From assembly GCA_014526335.1 (NCBI GenBank), contig JACTAT010000179.1, positions 124,001-188,000 on the forward strand: 64,000 nt of DNA. Direction: 5' to 3'. Positions 1-11,136 of the stretch are shown piece by piece. Each line of letters opens with the position of its first letter. The first letter of the stretch is position 1. A model generated the notes under the pieces. The model was not told where the DNA came from, made no database searches, and saw only the letters and a program-made list of their open reading frames with translations. This stretch comes from Chrysaora quinquecirrha. Taxonomy: Eukaryota; Cnidaria; Scyphozoa; Semaeostomeae; Pelagiidae. The translations under genes were made by a program, and so were the position numbers.

Positions 1-26
1 TTTTCTACCTGAAAACGTCCTATCAT

Positions 27-515
27 TCAATAAACCTTTTTTAACATAGAGGAAGGGGAGATGTTACGTTGAGTAGAAAAGAGGACAAGGGAGGAGATGC
101 CAGGCGTTCCGTGCATTTTGGCATGCATTGGAGCTGAGTAAGACCATAAAGCCACTGCATACTCAAGGAAAGGAGCCTTTGCTTCAGCGTCAAGCAACAA
201 AATCTGGGAATCTTCCCTCATTTCGTGTGCCACGCTATCGGCACATTTGACCTTGACATTTTCCACAAGTAGACTCACTCCATAAGTCCCACTACTTCGC
301 TCGATGTTGTTGTTGTTGTTTTCAAAATCGCTCAGTGTGGGACTTATGTCCTTACAAAATCGCTCTGAAACTGGCAAGCCGCGCCAAAAATTGGCGTCCC
401 AATCAGATTGCAGCATTTGCCTCAAAAACAATAGGTATTGTTTTTTGAACCAATCAAATGCCTTTAAATCCTGAAACTCCAGAGTGAGGCCGTAGTCTGG
501 ATTGCTCGGACCGGT
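27..515 (-). CDS. Last coding exon of an unrecognised protein
   Basis: An open frame of 162 codons runs from a good splice acceptor (TTTTCCAG just above position 515) to a TGA at 27-29. The frame is open right to the acceptor, so this is a terminal coding exon rather than a complete gene; earlier exons would lie at higher coordinates or were not recognised. The peptide starts TGPSNPDYGLTLEFQD, is rich in aromatic residues (FDWFKKQY, DANFWRGLP) and has a run of five Asn. It has no signal peptide, membrane segment or motif I can assign to a family. The balanced composition and splice site argue for a real exon, but I cannot name the product. Confidence 0.5.
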   Translation of the reverse strand, partial: TGPSNPDYGLTLEFQDLKAFDWFKKQYLLFLRQMLQSDWDANFWRGLPVSERFCKDISPTLSDFENNNNNIERSSGTYGVSLLVENVKVKCADSVAHEMREDSQILLLDAEAKAPFLEYAVALWSYSAPMHAKMHGTPGISSLVLFSTQRNISPSSMLKKVY

Positions 516-1429
516 CTGGAAAATGTTAAGTTGCTGCGGCCGAAATCAAGACCCAACCGACCCGATTTCAGTGACTTTGGCCAAGCTGGTAACAGTTAAA
601 TATTTTGGGAGTCAGAAAAGCTTTTATTCTGGCTTCAAGGTAAAAGAAATCGAGTTTTTGCTCAAAGTAACATTGTTTTTCGACCCACTTTAGTTTCACC
701 GAATTTAGGCCCATCAGAGTCCTAAGCCGAAGTGTCGGCAGACTTAAAGACAAGTTGTGAGTCTTGTAAAACAGATAGAAACAAGCCGAAAACATCATTA
801 GATTCGCTATGAAATTTTACAACAGAATTTGAAATAAACATTGGAATTAATTCTCGAATAAAGGCAAGAGAGCCTTAAGAGTCCCTGGTCGGTAGCATTC
901 CGACTTTTCCACATACCGGTAAAATGAAAACGAGGCAACTCTTTTTTGCCAGTTCCAGAGCTGTGAGGACATGAGTCTCTGTTGGAGTGACAAATCAAAA
1001 TAAGGGAGCGTAAACTAGAGACTCGTGTAGTGAGTCTAGATTCTGGAAGGATGGCTGCACTGCTACAATTACTGCCGACTACGACACGTCCATACTTTCG
1101 CTGGAAGAAATAATCTGTTTTTTGCGTTAGAAATCCAAATTCGCGGAAGTTTCTAAACCACAAAATTCGAGAAAGTTCAATCTACCGAAAGTTTCTAGAA
1201 GACGAACTGGCGAAATTCTAAAAAATTCGTTCTTGAAACTTTGCTCTCTTTGGACTCAAATTTAATAAAACGCAGACGTTTGTTTCAGCGGAACTTTCTA
1301 TTTCGTCTTATTTACGAAAATCAATTCCAAAAACTTCGCGTTTTATTTGCAATTCGCTTCCCAATTTTTCGACGTTTTCATTTTATTGAACATCAAGGAG
1401 CAATCACTTGTGTTTATTTTTGTGTCTTA
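516..1429. other. Non-coding, repeat-like stretch
   Basis: No convincing exon is seen. Around 1130-1380 the short words TTTCTA, GAAA and TTCG recur on both strands, resembling the decayed word-repeating fold-backs elsewhere in the window. The open frames here have low-complexity composition and no splice or start context. Confidence 0.4.
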
Positions 1430-1723
1430 GGGCCTGTTTACATGGAGGCGGGCCAGCCCGGTTAGCCGAGCCAGCTCGGTTAGGCGAGATCCTTTACAGA
1501 GCGTTTACATGGATAAATTTTCCAGCCCGGTTAGCCGAGCTAGCCTTGCTTATTAACACTTTTCAATTCTTTCCTGTCAGAATTTCACCTCGCATGACCG
1601 GGCTGGCCCGCTCTCCATATAAACGCAGGATTCAAAAACAAAATAATTTATTGTTTTGTCAGATCTCGCTTGGCCGAGCCAGCTGGCCTAACCGGGCTGG
1701 CCCGCCTCCATGTAAACAGGCCC
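1430..1723. mobile_element. PIF/Harbinger-like MITE (294 bp)
   Basis: The ends are near-perfect inverted repeats, starting GGGCCTGTTTACATGGAGGC at the left and ending with its complement at the right; the match continues inward through GGGCCAGCCCGGTTAG. The flanks carry TTA on both sides (1427-1429 and 1724-1726). A 3-bp TTA duplication with GGGCC-type termini is the known signature of PIF/Harbinger elements. It has no coding capacity, so it would be non-autonomous. It sits about 220 bp downstream of the C1QBP stop codon. Confidence 0.85.
1647..1652 (-). terminator. Candidate C1QBP poly(A) signal inside the MITE
   Basis: AATAAA on the minus strand, about 290 nt after the C1QBP stop. I saw no closer AATAAA. 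It lies within the Harbinger-like MITE, so the transposon may supply the 3' end. This is inference from the hexamer alone. Confidence 0.3.
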
Positions 1724-1832
1724 TTACTACCGCTTTGTGTCGCTTCTCCGCATCAAGTAATATATTTGCCACCCTTTTCGTGTACTACCTTTACAAGGTA
1801 TGGCCTCAAATGATTACAGAGGACAAAATAGG

Positions 1833-1904
1833 CTAACATACCAAAGCAAGCTGAACTAGGTAATAATACTAACATACCAAAGCAAGCTGAACTAGGTAAT
1901 AATA
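1833..1904. repeat. Exact tandem duplication, 2 x 36 bp
   Basis: The unit starting CTAACATACCAAAGCAAGCT occurs twice head to tail with no difference (1833-1868 and 1869-1904). It lies in the C1QBP 3' flank, 37 bp from the stop codon, so it is probably in the 3' UTR. Confidence 0.9.
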
Positions 1905-1940
1905 CTGCTTCTATGATAAAACAAAACATAACTTTGTGAC

Positions 1941-4900
1941 TTACTTTGAATTGAAAAATGATTTGAGATCTTGTAAGAAGTCCACATACGTTTTATGCTC
2001 AACGATTGTACTTATTTCTAGAAGACTCTGAGCAAAATCATTGTTCACACCTCGCTCATAGAGAGTGTTACTTAACATTTTGTACAAATTCTACAATGAA
2101 GAAAAAACAGTCTTTGAGTCGTGCAGAATTTTAAAGTTGCAGTCTTGTTATATGAAATTAAGCCGCGTGCGAAATTTCACACGCCTTAATGAGTATGCAC
2201 GTGCGATGGAAGAGCTATAGAAGAGCTGATTTTTTTAGTTAAGATAATCTTAACTGACATGGGTATGATGTTAACCCTTTCACATCCGCACTCCTAAGGC
2301 CATCTACTCTTGCAATCCGCATTCCCTGAGCATTCCACAAGGATGAAACTGACTAATTTCAGATCAAGTTTTCAACAGTAAAATGCACTCTGATTTGAAA
2401 AAATCCAAATAAAAAATACACAGAAAGGTTTCAAGTTAACAAATGAAATATTTTTTATGATCTAAAGTTCTTTTTTGTCCGCTTCTATCGAATTTCTCAC
2501 CAGATATCCTAAAAATTTATTCTTTCCTTTCCCGCGTTGCCGCGCCTTGCGAGCAACATTCAAAATTAAAGTTTCAAATCCTTCTTTCTCATCCGAAAAT
2601 CAAATAAAACATTTCCACCAACTCCAGTTGCATTTCTTCTTCAATTTATCAAAAAATTATTTGTAAATCCTGCCAAGTCACTGGAAGCAAAGCTCTAAAA
2701 CTCGAAGGAACGATGTGGCCTAACCACCATTACTTCCGCGCTGAAATTAACAGACAAACAACTTTCAAACTTTGAACAGGTATTGCTCCAGTTTTTCATA
2801 TAGAAACATATAGAAGAAATGAACCAATCAGATAGAGCAAATCAAGCCCTATTGTTTCCTTAAAAATAAAGAGCCATTCTGTCACTCATAATATAGGGTC
2901 TGTTTCTGCATAGGTCTACATTATAAGTGGGTGGGTTTAAAAATCTCAGTGGCACATCCCTGTCCATTCATAAGTCATGTAACACCCCCTGGGCTTTGGA
3001 CATCCACCCAACAATAGGAAGACCTAGACAAGTACTCACACTATCCATATTCTCTGTTTCAGCTTCGTAAATTGACTCTCCTTCTTCCATAGCATCAGGG
3101 TTGGGAAGAACAGCAACACTGTCAAATCTGAGAAGATTATCTAAAGCATCTTCATCTTCATCTTCTCCAGCTACTCCCATTGGTGTGTTGTACATACATG
3201 TCATCTGAAGAGTTTTTCCACTGTCTTTTATGATTTGTACTTTAAATGTTGGATATGAAACAATTTGTGATAACGAACCATCATCATCCATTTCTTCTTC
3301 CTCCTCAGCCTCCTCAAGGTTAACATTTTCATTGATGTCAAAGGATACAACTATTCTGCAGACAGAAAACAAAACATCAGGACTCGTCTTTTAAGGTGGG
3401 GGGTCACCCGTGCCTGCCCCATCACTCCCCTCAAATGCTCAAGGCGAGCTGTCATCGCTCCCCTCCATATCAAATAACCAAAAAAATCCGCCTGCCTTTG
3501 CTTTGCTTTCTTCATTACGAGACAGACAGGAAATCTCCTGCGTTAATCTTTAAATAGACTTATCTCCTTGTCACTTCGGAATTTTCCTGGTTTTCGTTCT
3601 ACTGACGACTTTTTCATGACCATAAGCATCACAGTTGAAGACTGAACGTACTTTTATCCTCATAAAGATCCGTTTATTTCTTTTTTCTTCCGAATTTTAT
3701 AATTGGTTTCAATTAGTTTAAATAAGTTTTTTCTCATTCAAACTTTGTTTTCTTCCATTTAGTACTGTATTATACCCTTTAAGCCACCCTTTAACAGCGA
3801 CTTAAGGAAGATAAAAAACGGCCCATCTGAATTTTTTGAGGGGAGCGATTACTGCCCACTTACTAAAATCTTCCTGGCAAGGCCTGAAACATTCTTCAAA
3901 TCCACATTTTCTGTCATAGTGATGTACCCCAAACCCTCGAATAAGCCCATGGGGGCTTATTTGCAAAAAATGAATTTGATGGTGGAGCTTATCAAAGGGG
4001 AAGGTTTATTTGAGGGACGGGGCTTATTCAAAGTGTGCTTTCAAAAGAATAACAGAGGAAAAAAAGATAATCGAATTCAGTTGCTTGCCAACTGCCAATA
4101 GCTGATTATTGGTTGACTATAGTAAAGCCTGCCATACAAGCTTTTTTAGTGTTTTAATTTGCTGAATGAGGCATTACCGCAAATCCTTGAATTACCCCCT
4201 AGGGGCTTAATTATTTTTCATTATTTTAGAGGGGGCTTATTTGGGGTAAGGGCTTAAACAAGGGGGGCTTATAAAATTATTCACAAAAGCATGATTTATC
4301 AAAGAATGCATTTTTCTGTCATAACTCAAGAAAGTACCATGGACTTAAAAGGCTAACAACAATATGTCAGGGGTGGGGGCCTATTTGAGGGGGACTTATT
4401 AACAATTTCTTGCTCTGAGGTGGGTGCTATATTGAGGGGAGGGCTTATTTGAGGGGGGCAGTTTGGGGATTTATGGTATGGACAAAAGAAATTCACAAGG
4501 CCTTCAAATATTTCCCCATTGGGGCTTATTCAAGTGGGGGACTTATTTTCAAAAAATTAATTCTTAGGGATCTTTTCAAAGGGGGAGGGGGTAATTTGGG
4601 GGTAATTTGGGGGTGGCGGTTTCCCAATGATTTATGTATTTACATTGCATCTTCCATATCAGAGCACCTTGAAACAATTTTTGTTGTTAATTCTGTTCAG
4701 ATATGCCACAATACTGGTTAATTGAGGATGCCAAGTACTCAATACTACAGTATATAAAACAGGTCATTACCTTTCTCCATTGTGTTTTCTTGTCAGACTT
4801 ACACTGCCTCCATCTATATGCAGCTAGAAACAAGGGATAAAAAGATTACCAGCAGTGAGCTTTATAGGTATATGGAAGATTTTCTGACATTGCACACTCT

Positions 4901-6417
4901 GGATCTTACTCTTTCTTTTAATAACTCCATTGCATAGTTTGCTCAGGAATCTAGACCCTTAACACCACAGATATCTGGTTGACAGGGGCAAGCAAAACAA
5001 TAGATCACTTCAGTAGAACATACATTTTTCAAAATTGCAAGATATCAATTTTTTGATGTGAAAATCGCATAAAGCATCCAAAAATTAGTCTAGGTGCAAA
5101 GTTTTACTATCTCAACAAGTGTATTATCGGTTTTAGGAGCGTTCGAAGTTTACAATTTTATAAGGGCTTTGACAGATTGGGGCAAAAAGTTTCACCAAGT
5201 TCATTTTTTGTGGTCAAAGCCTTTATTGGGAATTTGAATTCTCACAAAATTAAGAACACAAGTGCTAGGACACTGAATGTTTGTACCTATGTAGACTACA
5301 TTTTGGATGCTAGATTTTCGCATCAAAAGTTTAATATCTTGTGATTCTGATAAATTTTAATCATGTCAGCCGCCTATGGAAGTGATCTATAGAAATAATA
5401 ATAGAAATTGGCTCAAATATGTGGCATCTGGTGCACACAAATTCCACCATGGGCTTTAAAGACGTTTTGCCCAACCTCCAATTCGCCCAACATCCTTTTC
5501 ACCCAACCTGCTAAGACATTTTGCCCAACCCATCATGGTTGTTTCACCCACCTTGAAATGACACGGAAGACTTCTTTCTTGTAGTTTGCCCATTATTTGA
5601 TTGATGACATTGGGGGCTCTGCCCCCAAACCCCCAATCATCAACTTGGTGACTGTTTTACTGATACAGAAAGTGATAAATAGCAAGTAATTTAGTTTGTA
5701 ATAATAGCAAGTAAGATTTTTTTCGTGTAGTTTGTAAATTATTTGATTAATAAGCATTGGGGGCTCTGCCCCAAAACCCCCAATTTTGACCCTGGTGTGG
5801 CTGTTTAGTGGCAAATCAAGTTATAAATAGCAAGTAATTTAGTTGGGTGAAAGGACCAAGAATGTTGGGCAAAAAGATCAGCTTGGGCAAATCGACCATG
5901 ATACCTCAGGATACACTTTTTTTATTTTTTTGAAAAACCTTTACAAGAAATATCCTTCCATACTCTCTGCAAACAATTTTTGGAACTTTTTATACCTTGA
6001 AGTCCTTAATTTTTGGAAGATCTCTTACTGATTCTTTTTCATATGCAACTTCTTGATCGAGAAAAGTGACAAGATCTTGGTCACCTGGAGACAAAAAAGA
6101 AAAAGTTATTAGGAATGAAATTTAAAAAAGTCAAGCTTTTAGAGTAGTACGACCTACCTAACAAATTTTAAAAAATGAAAGCAACGCATACCTTCTGTGA
6201 GTTTATGGTGAATGCCACACGTGCAAGTTTTACTGCAATGTAATTGTGGATTCGAGTCGAAAAGCTTTCCAGACGCACTGGAGCCGGGCCTAGTCAGGAC
6301 GGAGCTGCAACGAACGGCACTCTTTGGAAACACTCTGCCCGCATTTCTCAGTGCACACGAAGTTGCAATAGGAACAACAGATGTTAGAATCTTTGATAAT
6401 CTGGTCGTATTGAACAT
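1941..6417 (-). CDS. C1QBP: C1QBP / p32 / MAM33-family mitochondrial protein, 5 coding exons, 277 aa
   Basis: Exons: 6192-6417, 5996-6084, 4771-4823, 3040-3355, 1941-2090. All junctions are GT..AG and the phases join to one 277-codon frame, close to the roughly 280 aa usual for the family. The start ATG (6417) opens a basic, Ser/Thr-rich, acid-poor leader (MFNTTRLSKILTSVVP) typical of mitochondrial import. Exon 3 (HIDGGSVSLTRKHNGE) and exon 4 (TFKVQIIKDSGKTLQMTC) give the beta-sheet core, with an acidic loop (EEAEEEEEMDDD). Exon 5 gives the C-terminal helix (YERGVNNDFAQSLLE, then YVDFLQDLKSFF). Family members form doughnut-shaped acidic trimers in the mitochondrial matrix and support mitoribosome function and respiration; animal homologues have also been reported to bind C1q. 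The gene looks intact. Introns 2 and 3 carry dispersed repeats; intron 4 (2091-3039) shows nothing recognisable. Confidence 0.93.
3925..4640. repeat. Dispersed repeat with iterated GGGGCTTATT / CTCGAAT words
   Basis: At least two related segments (about 3925-4060 and 4185-4640) repeat GGGGCTTATT and its variants together with CTCGAATAAGCCC-like words. The segment with ATTATTCACA, AGCATGATTTATC and GAATGCATTTTTCTGTC recurs at 44010-44300. Both lie in introns (C1QBP intron 3, CERK). It is probably a non-autonomous DNA element family; no intact terminal repeat was established. Confidence 0.7.
5021..5380. repeat. Dispersed repeat (family also at 30440-30790 and about 12300-12640)
   Basis: It shares ordered blocks with 30440-30790: TTTTATAAGGGCTT, GTCAAAGCCTTTAT, CTCACAAAAT/CTCATAAAAT and an end with GATGCT..TTTTAGCAT-like words. 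Its two ends are rough inverted copies (AAGATATCAA and TTAATATCTTGTGATT), so it was probably a fold-back element. Confidence 0.6.
5459..5910. repeat. Dispersed repeat with iterated GCCCAACC words
   Basis: TTTTGCCCAACCTCC, TTCGCCCAACATCC, TTTCACCCAACCTG and TTTTGCCCAACCC follow one another at the left end. The complements (TTGGGCAAAAAGATC, TTGGGCAAATCGACC) stand at the right end around a body with two copies of GGGGGCTCTGCCCC. A shorter copy lies at 28566-28830. It is an inverted, word-repeating element within C1QBP intron 2. Confidence 0.7.
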
Positions 6418-6649
6418 TTTTGGTTTTACAAGAAGATAAAATGCAAAAATGTGCAGAAAAATTGTTTCCAGACTTAGGCCAAAACGCACATGGAGCAAAA
6501 GAACGCTCCTCCGGAGGAACCTTGAATTTTCCTCCGCATGAGTTCAAAAAGAGGCTTCGTTGCTGATTGGTGAACCAATAAGAGGTTTAAATTCTCTTGT
6601 ATAACTCAAACTCCGTGACACTCGACAAAACTTACAGTGAGGTTGCGGT

Positions 6650-6800
6650 TCGAGCACACGAGCAAGCGGGTTCGAGCCCTAGTCATGGTGGCTTCACAGC
6701 CAGAATCGCGGTCTCCATTGTTCATCGTCTACTGCTCCTAGCGCCAGGGGCTATATACACCATTCTGCCCAGATTCTGCCATATGGGTTTGACTAGATCT
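6650..6800 (+). mobile_element. Decayed copy of the tRNA-derived SINE family
   Basis: A B-box-like GGGTTCGAGCCC is followed by TAGTCATGGTGGCTTCACAGCC and a GGTCTCC segment in the same order as the SINE at 49395-49570 (GGTTCGAACCC, CCACGGTAGCGTCACAGCC, GGAGGTCTC). It is truncated and diverged. Confidence 0.55.
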
Positions 6801-7031
6801 ACAGTAAGCTCACCGGCTCAGTGTTTATAACGGACGATCACGGTCACGTGGCATTTTCTTCTTTAAATAGCAACCGCTTTTTAATGCGTCAACCCAGGCT
6901 CAAAAGCTTAGATCTTTTTACCATCCATTGCACCTGAACAGCCAGGCTTATATCGACCTACGGAACGATAGAACGAACGGGTAACGCCAACTAGTTGTAA
7001 CTGCTAACTTATGTCGCCTTGTCAACAACTG

Positions 7032-7417
7032 TACACGCATTTTTTTTATAAGGAAGTGCTTTATAAGGAAGGTAGTACTCGGGCTGGCAAAAACTTAAGG
7101 AATTTCTAGTACTGGACCGGAGACTACTAAGAAATCTGACTTTTTCTTTAACTTAGCACTTCGATTAAAAAAAAGAAGTTTTGAATTAACAGAGCAAGCA
7201 ATACTTATTGCCAATGGTTTTCAATCAGTATTCATTTTTACTCGTCTTCTGAAACCTTTATGAACTATATTTTCTTGACCATTGGCTGTTTTTAAGAATC
7301 ACAAAGTAAGAAGTTAAGGAATTGCTAAGGAATATTGAGTACTCAATTTTCACCATCACTTAAGGAATTTTCAGTACTGACTCTGAGCCGAACTTCCTTA
7401 TAAAAAAAATGCGTGTA
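7032..7417. mobile_element. Fold-back element, ATAAG family, word AAGGAA
   Basis: It begins TACACGCATTTTTTTTATAA and ends with the complement. Inside, AAGGAA(T/G) recurs at least six times, often followed after a few bases by AGTACT. It has no coding potential. Same family as 22617, 42759, 44797, 46262 and 46966. Confidence 0.8.
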
Positions 7418-7686
7418 GTCAGAACTTATAGAATACAGTTGATCGCGGTCCCCGGTCGCTAGAGCGCTCATGCCGACTGCGACTCACGGGAATCAGTTGT
7501 CACCTAATCGCAGAGGTAGAACATGTCCCACTTTCTGGAACTGTGCGTCGATTAGCTGCCGTGAAAGAAACTAATTGCCAATCAGTTACCAGAGCGCCAT
7601 ATGTCGATCGGTCAGTTGCGACAAATTAGTTCCAAAAGCTACATTTCTTAGTACTACATTTCCTCTGATTAAAGGAATATAGAAAT

Positions 7687-7805
7687 GCATGTACACGCAG
7701 TGTTTTTTATATGCAACTTCGCTCGGCCCTAGTTCAAAAAGTCGCTTATTTATGGACCTTTTATGGCCACCTTTTAGTAGCAAAAATTACTTAGTAGTTG
7801 CTTAA
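7687..7805. mobile_element. Half copy of the ATAAG fold-back family
   Basis: TACACGCAGTGTTTTTTATA starts it. The body TTTATGGACC..TTTTAGTAGCAAAAATTACT and end TTAATTTTAACTG match 43217-43345 and 62030-62187. Only one arm is evident. Confidence 0.5.
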
Positions 7806-8331
7806 TTTTAACTGTATCTGTTTGCCCTAAGAATAGTATAGAGGCTAGAAAAACAGCAAAATCTAACATTGCACATAAAATGACTGGAATCATTTCTCCC
7901 TGCTGATATTGTTACAATTGGAGACTTTGTATCGAAAGTTAAATGAAAACCCCTCAATGAAATGCTTCACGTAATGATTAACACTCCGTTGATATGCGAG
8001 TTTTTGACGGCAAATGAATGGAAATAGCTTCTATGTTGATCAATCCTCGGTTGATTGCAGTGATATAAATCATTTGAAATTTAAAATGTTGCTTAGGTTT
8101 TTTTCCTTTGGTACTATACATTGCGGTTAAGCAGTTAAATGTACAAACTATAGGGACTGTGTTATGTTTTTAGTATAATAGGAATACATAAAACAAACAA
8201 AAGCCGAATTTCCATAAGATCGTTAGGCCCTGGCGAAACGATAAAGCATTTGTTCTTCGACCATTTGAAATTTGCTATTCAAGTAATGTTTGAACGTTTG
8301 GTCACATCGTGAATTTTTTAGCCCGGCGGGG

Positions 8332-10536
8332 CAGCTCTAGGGGTCCAAGTGTAACCATGTGTGTCTGGCAAATTTTCAAGTTGACCCTTATCTCTGAAAT
8401 TGGATGGACATAACAACCCCTTTTACGGGTTTTTCTCTGACAAATTTGGAAAATAGCGCCCCCTTTTACAGGATTTCTCTGATAAATCTGTAATATAGAA
8501 CTTACCAAGTAGGGTGATTGGCAAACATACATATCCATGCCACAGGCCTAATGCCCACATTAACATGGTTTTCTTGCCTTATAAGAGCTCTCATTTTGAA
8601 AATCCAGTCTTCTTGTAAAGAATTTTTGTCATGTTATTGGGTACAAAGCCTGTGGTGGAACATGGTAATGTGTGATGCTTGAGTTACAAGATCACTGAAA
8701 AAGCAGTATAGAGTCTAAAGTATGAATTATAACTGCCTGTTGCAGCAATATGTATGATAGAAAATGCTACATCTGCAAACAGAACCATCTATTGAAAAAA
8801 CTGTTAAACATAACACCATTAGTAAGACTATGGCTGTGTACTTGCAGTTAACGAGAAAAATAATTATACCTAACTAATTTCACAAACATTTACAATACAG
8901 TATGATGTCATCATCTGACAAAACAATAGGCCCTAAGGCTATCTATCTAGTACTCAGTCAGTGAAGTAAGAACCACTGTTGTTGAATCTAACTATAGTTG
9001 GTGAACATTTGTAAGAATGTTTAGGCAGTGCATATAGTTATTTTTTTTGTTCTGCCTAATCAAATCAACCTGAACCAAGCTTTTGCTTTTACTTAGGCCT
9101 AGCCCAAAATGTTCAGTATAAAACCCAAACAAACAAAATAACCGGCAAATTCAACAGCGATAAACTAGATACGCAAGGCTTGCTAAACATAACCACAAAC
9201 TTAAAAGTAAGCTCTTACCTATAACCTTAATCCAACTTAATGCAGAAGGTGCAGAAGCATGATGAAATCAGCCAAAATGAGTATATTAAGTGGAAGTTGA
9301 AATGAAGTTATTCGAAATTCCAACCAAGTGTGAAATGAAATCTCCCTGAAATCTATGAGGAAGGCGGGAAATTTTGGAACAGGCATAGGGAACTGCCTCA
9401 TTTTGACGTTCGGAAACGAGATTGGCTAAATGTCAAATCAAACGAAACTTTTGGCCTATGGCTGTATGGCCTCATGGCTTGATTGTGTTATCAGGCTGGA
9501 ACAGTGGCTGGAAGGCTTCGGTTCGACTGTTACTTTTCCTCCATTTTTTGACCAGACTGCTTTTATGATGGCGCTAGCCTGACAGATAGCGAGGGAGGAG
9601 GCAAGAGCTGAAGATTGGTCCTAGGTTGGTACCGTTCATTTCATCCTGCAATTTAGGCCCAACAACACGACGGGCCATACTAACGAACCAGTGTTTGCAG
9701 TTGACAGAGAAGAGAATGCCACCATTGACAAAACAAAGCAACCAATACTAGCTTGATTTAAATTATTTGAGGCCCAGTCAAGTTGTATTCACAGCTCATA
9801 TATATTTTGTAATAGTTAAAACAAATTTATGCAGTGTCATTCTATGACAGATGACAAAGAATCGTGCGTGATCCAACCATTCAGCAAATTTTTTGTTTCT
9901 AAAGCCTTTTGCTTAAGCTAAATGTAGTCAAGTACATGCTGATGTTCTATGAACAAATGAATTGGTTGGCATTTCAAGAGAACAATGAAACATATCCTTC
10001 CTTTTCACTGGCATATGCCTGTTGTAGGTACAAAGTTGTGAAGACACGCAGGCAATTATACTTCCATTATTTCTATGATAAGTAACTTTCTAATCTTTTG
10101 CTGGTTCTTATGTCAAATCATTTACCTTTCCATTTTCAACTGCAATAGCTAAGCAAATAGTGGTTCTGAAGGAGAAAGAATTGCCTTTTTGTGCATCAAC
10201 ACCAATGTCCTTGCATGCAAGAATTCTTGAGAGGTATGAGAAATACTTTTAAATTTCTTAAAATGGGAGTTCATGAGAATTTCCCTAGACTTTTCAGACA
10301 AGACAACAGACATGCATGTAAGACCTGTTTTTAAAACATATATCATCACATAACTGATGTTGCAGTTGTTATTGGTTTCCAGTGATTTTATCATTTAACA
10401 TTTGATGAAAATTTTACCCCCGAAAAAGTACCCTTTTTCCTGGTTTCTCTGTCCTAGATTTGCAGAAAATTTCTCCCTTTCTCAGAGATTTCCTAGACGC
10501 ACATGGTTACAGTTGGACCCCTAGAGCTGCCCTTGG
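8332..10536. mobile_element. Possible 2.2-kb element bounded by inverted GGGCAGCTCTAGGGGTCC
   Basis: GGGCAGCTCTAGGGGTCC followed by TAACCATGTG at 8332-8360 is mirrored at 10501-10536. The interior has no reading frame with recognisable protein. It could be one non-autonomous element or two oppositely placed copies of a shorter repeat; the sequence alone does not decide. It lies between C1QBP and SMYD4 and contains no gene I can support. Confidence 0.4.
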
Positions 10537-10636
10537 TTGATTAGGTGCGGATCGAAATGTCAATTAGGAAAGCAAAACTGGATTGGTATTGTGTTTTGAA
10601 AAAAAAAACATCGTTTGAATACAGAAAGTCTCACTT

Positions 10637-10908
10637 GGGCCCTTCGCCACAATCAAACAATTTTGGATAAACATTTGAGATTTGTTTACAAGCAATGTTT
10701 GACCGTTAAGACATGCCACAAGACATTGTTTGCTACAGAATTTGCTAAGCAATGTTTATGAAAATAACTAAGCAAAATTGTCCTTTTTTCACAAACAATT
10801 AGTTTTTTTCAAGTAATTTTTTGCGACGAGGCCAAAATATCAAACATTTTGTTTGACAAGCAAGTTCCAGATGTTGCACAAAAAATGTTTGATCGTTTGG
10901 ACGGGTCC
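10637..10908. mobile_element. Fold-back MITE with iterated AAACATTTG words
   Basis: The left end GGGCCCTTCGCCACAATCAA and the complement of the right end (GGACCCGTCCAAACGATCAA) pair as imperfect terminal repeats. AAACATT, AATGTTTG and ACAAGCAA recur throughout. A short related piece is at about 8222-8300. Confidence 0.6.
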
Positions 10909-11060
10909 TTTGACTCTTCAGTTAATTCTGCAGGCCTTCCCACTGCAATCAAACACAATACCAATTCAGCTTCATTTCTCTGATTGGTGCATTTGGATCA
11001 ACAACAAGGTTTAGGTATAAATTCAGCTTAAGTCAGTTGTTTTGGTATGTTTCTGATATT

Positions 11061-11066
11061 TTTATT
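11061..11066 (-). terminator. Candidate SMYD4 poly(A) signal
   Basis: AATAAA on the minus strand about 70 nt after the proposed SMYD4 stop codon (11137-11139). The spacing suits a 3' UTR and supports exon 15 being terminal. Confidence 0.5.
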
Positions 11067-11136
11067 CTGAAAGGGGCGTGAAACGAAAAAAGCTTCTACG
11101 TATGGCCCAAGATAATTTGGCTCTTATCCGCTATCC

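Noticed and set aside
807..1163. 118-codon minus-strand frame
   Set aside because: No domain, odd composition, no splice or start context; the region looks repeat-derived.
10149..10394. 81-codon minus-strand frame as a SMYD4 exon
   Set aside because: No suitable splice sites or similarity; it lies past the proposed stop codon.
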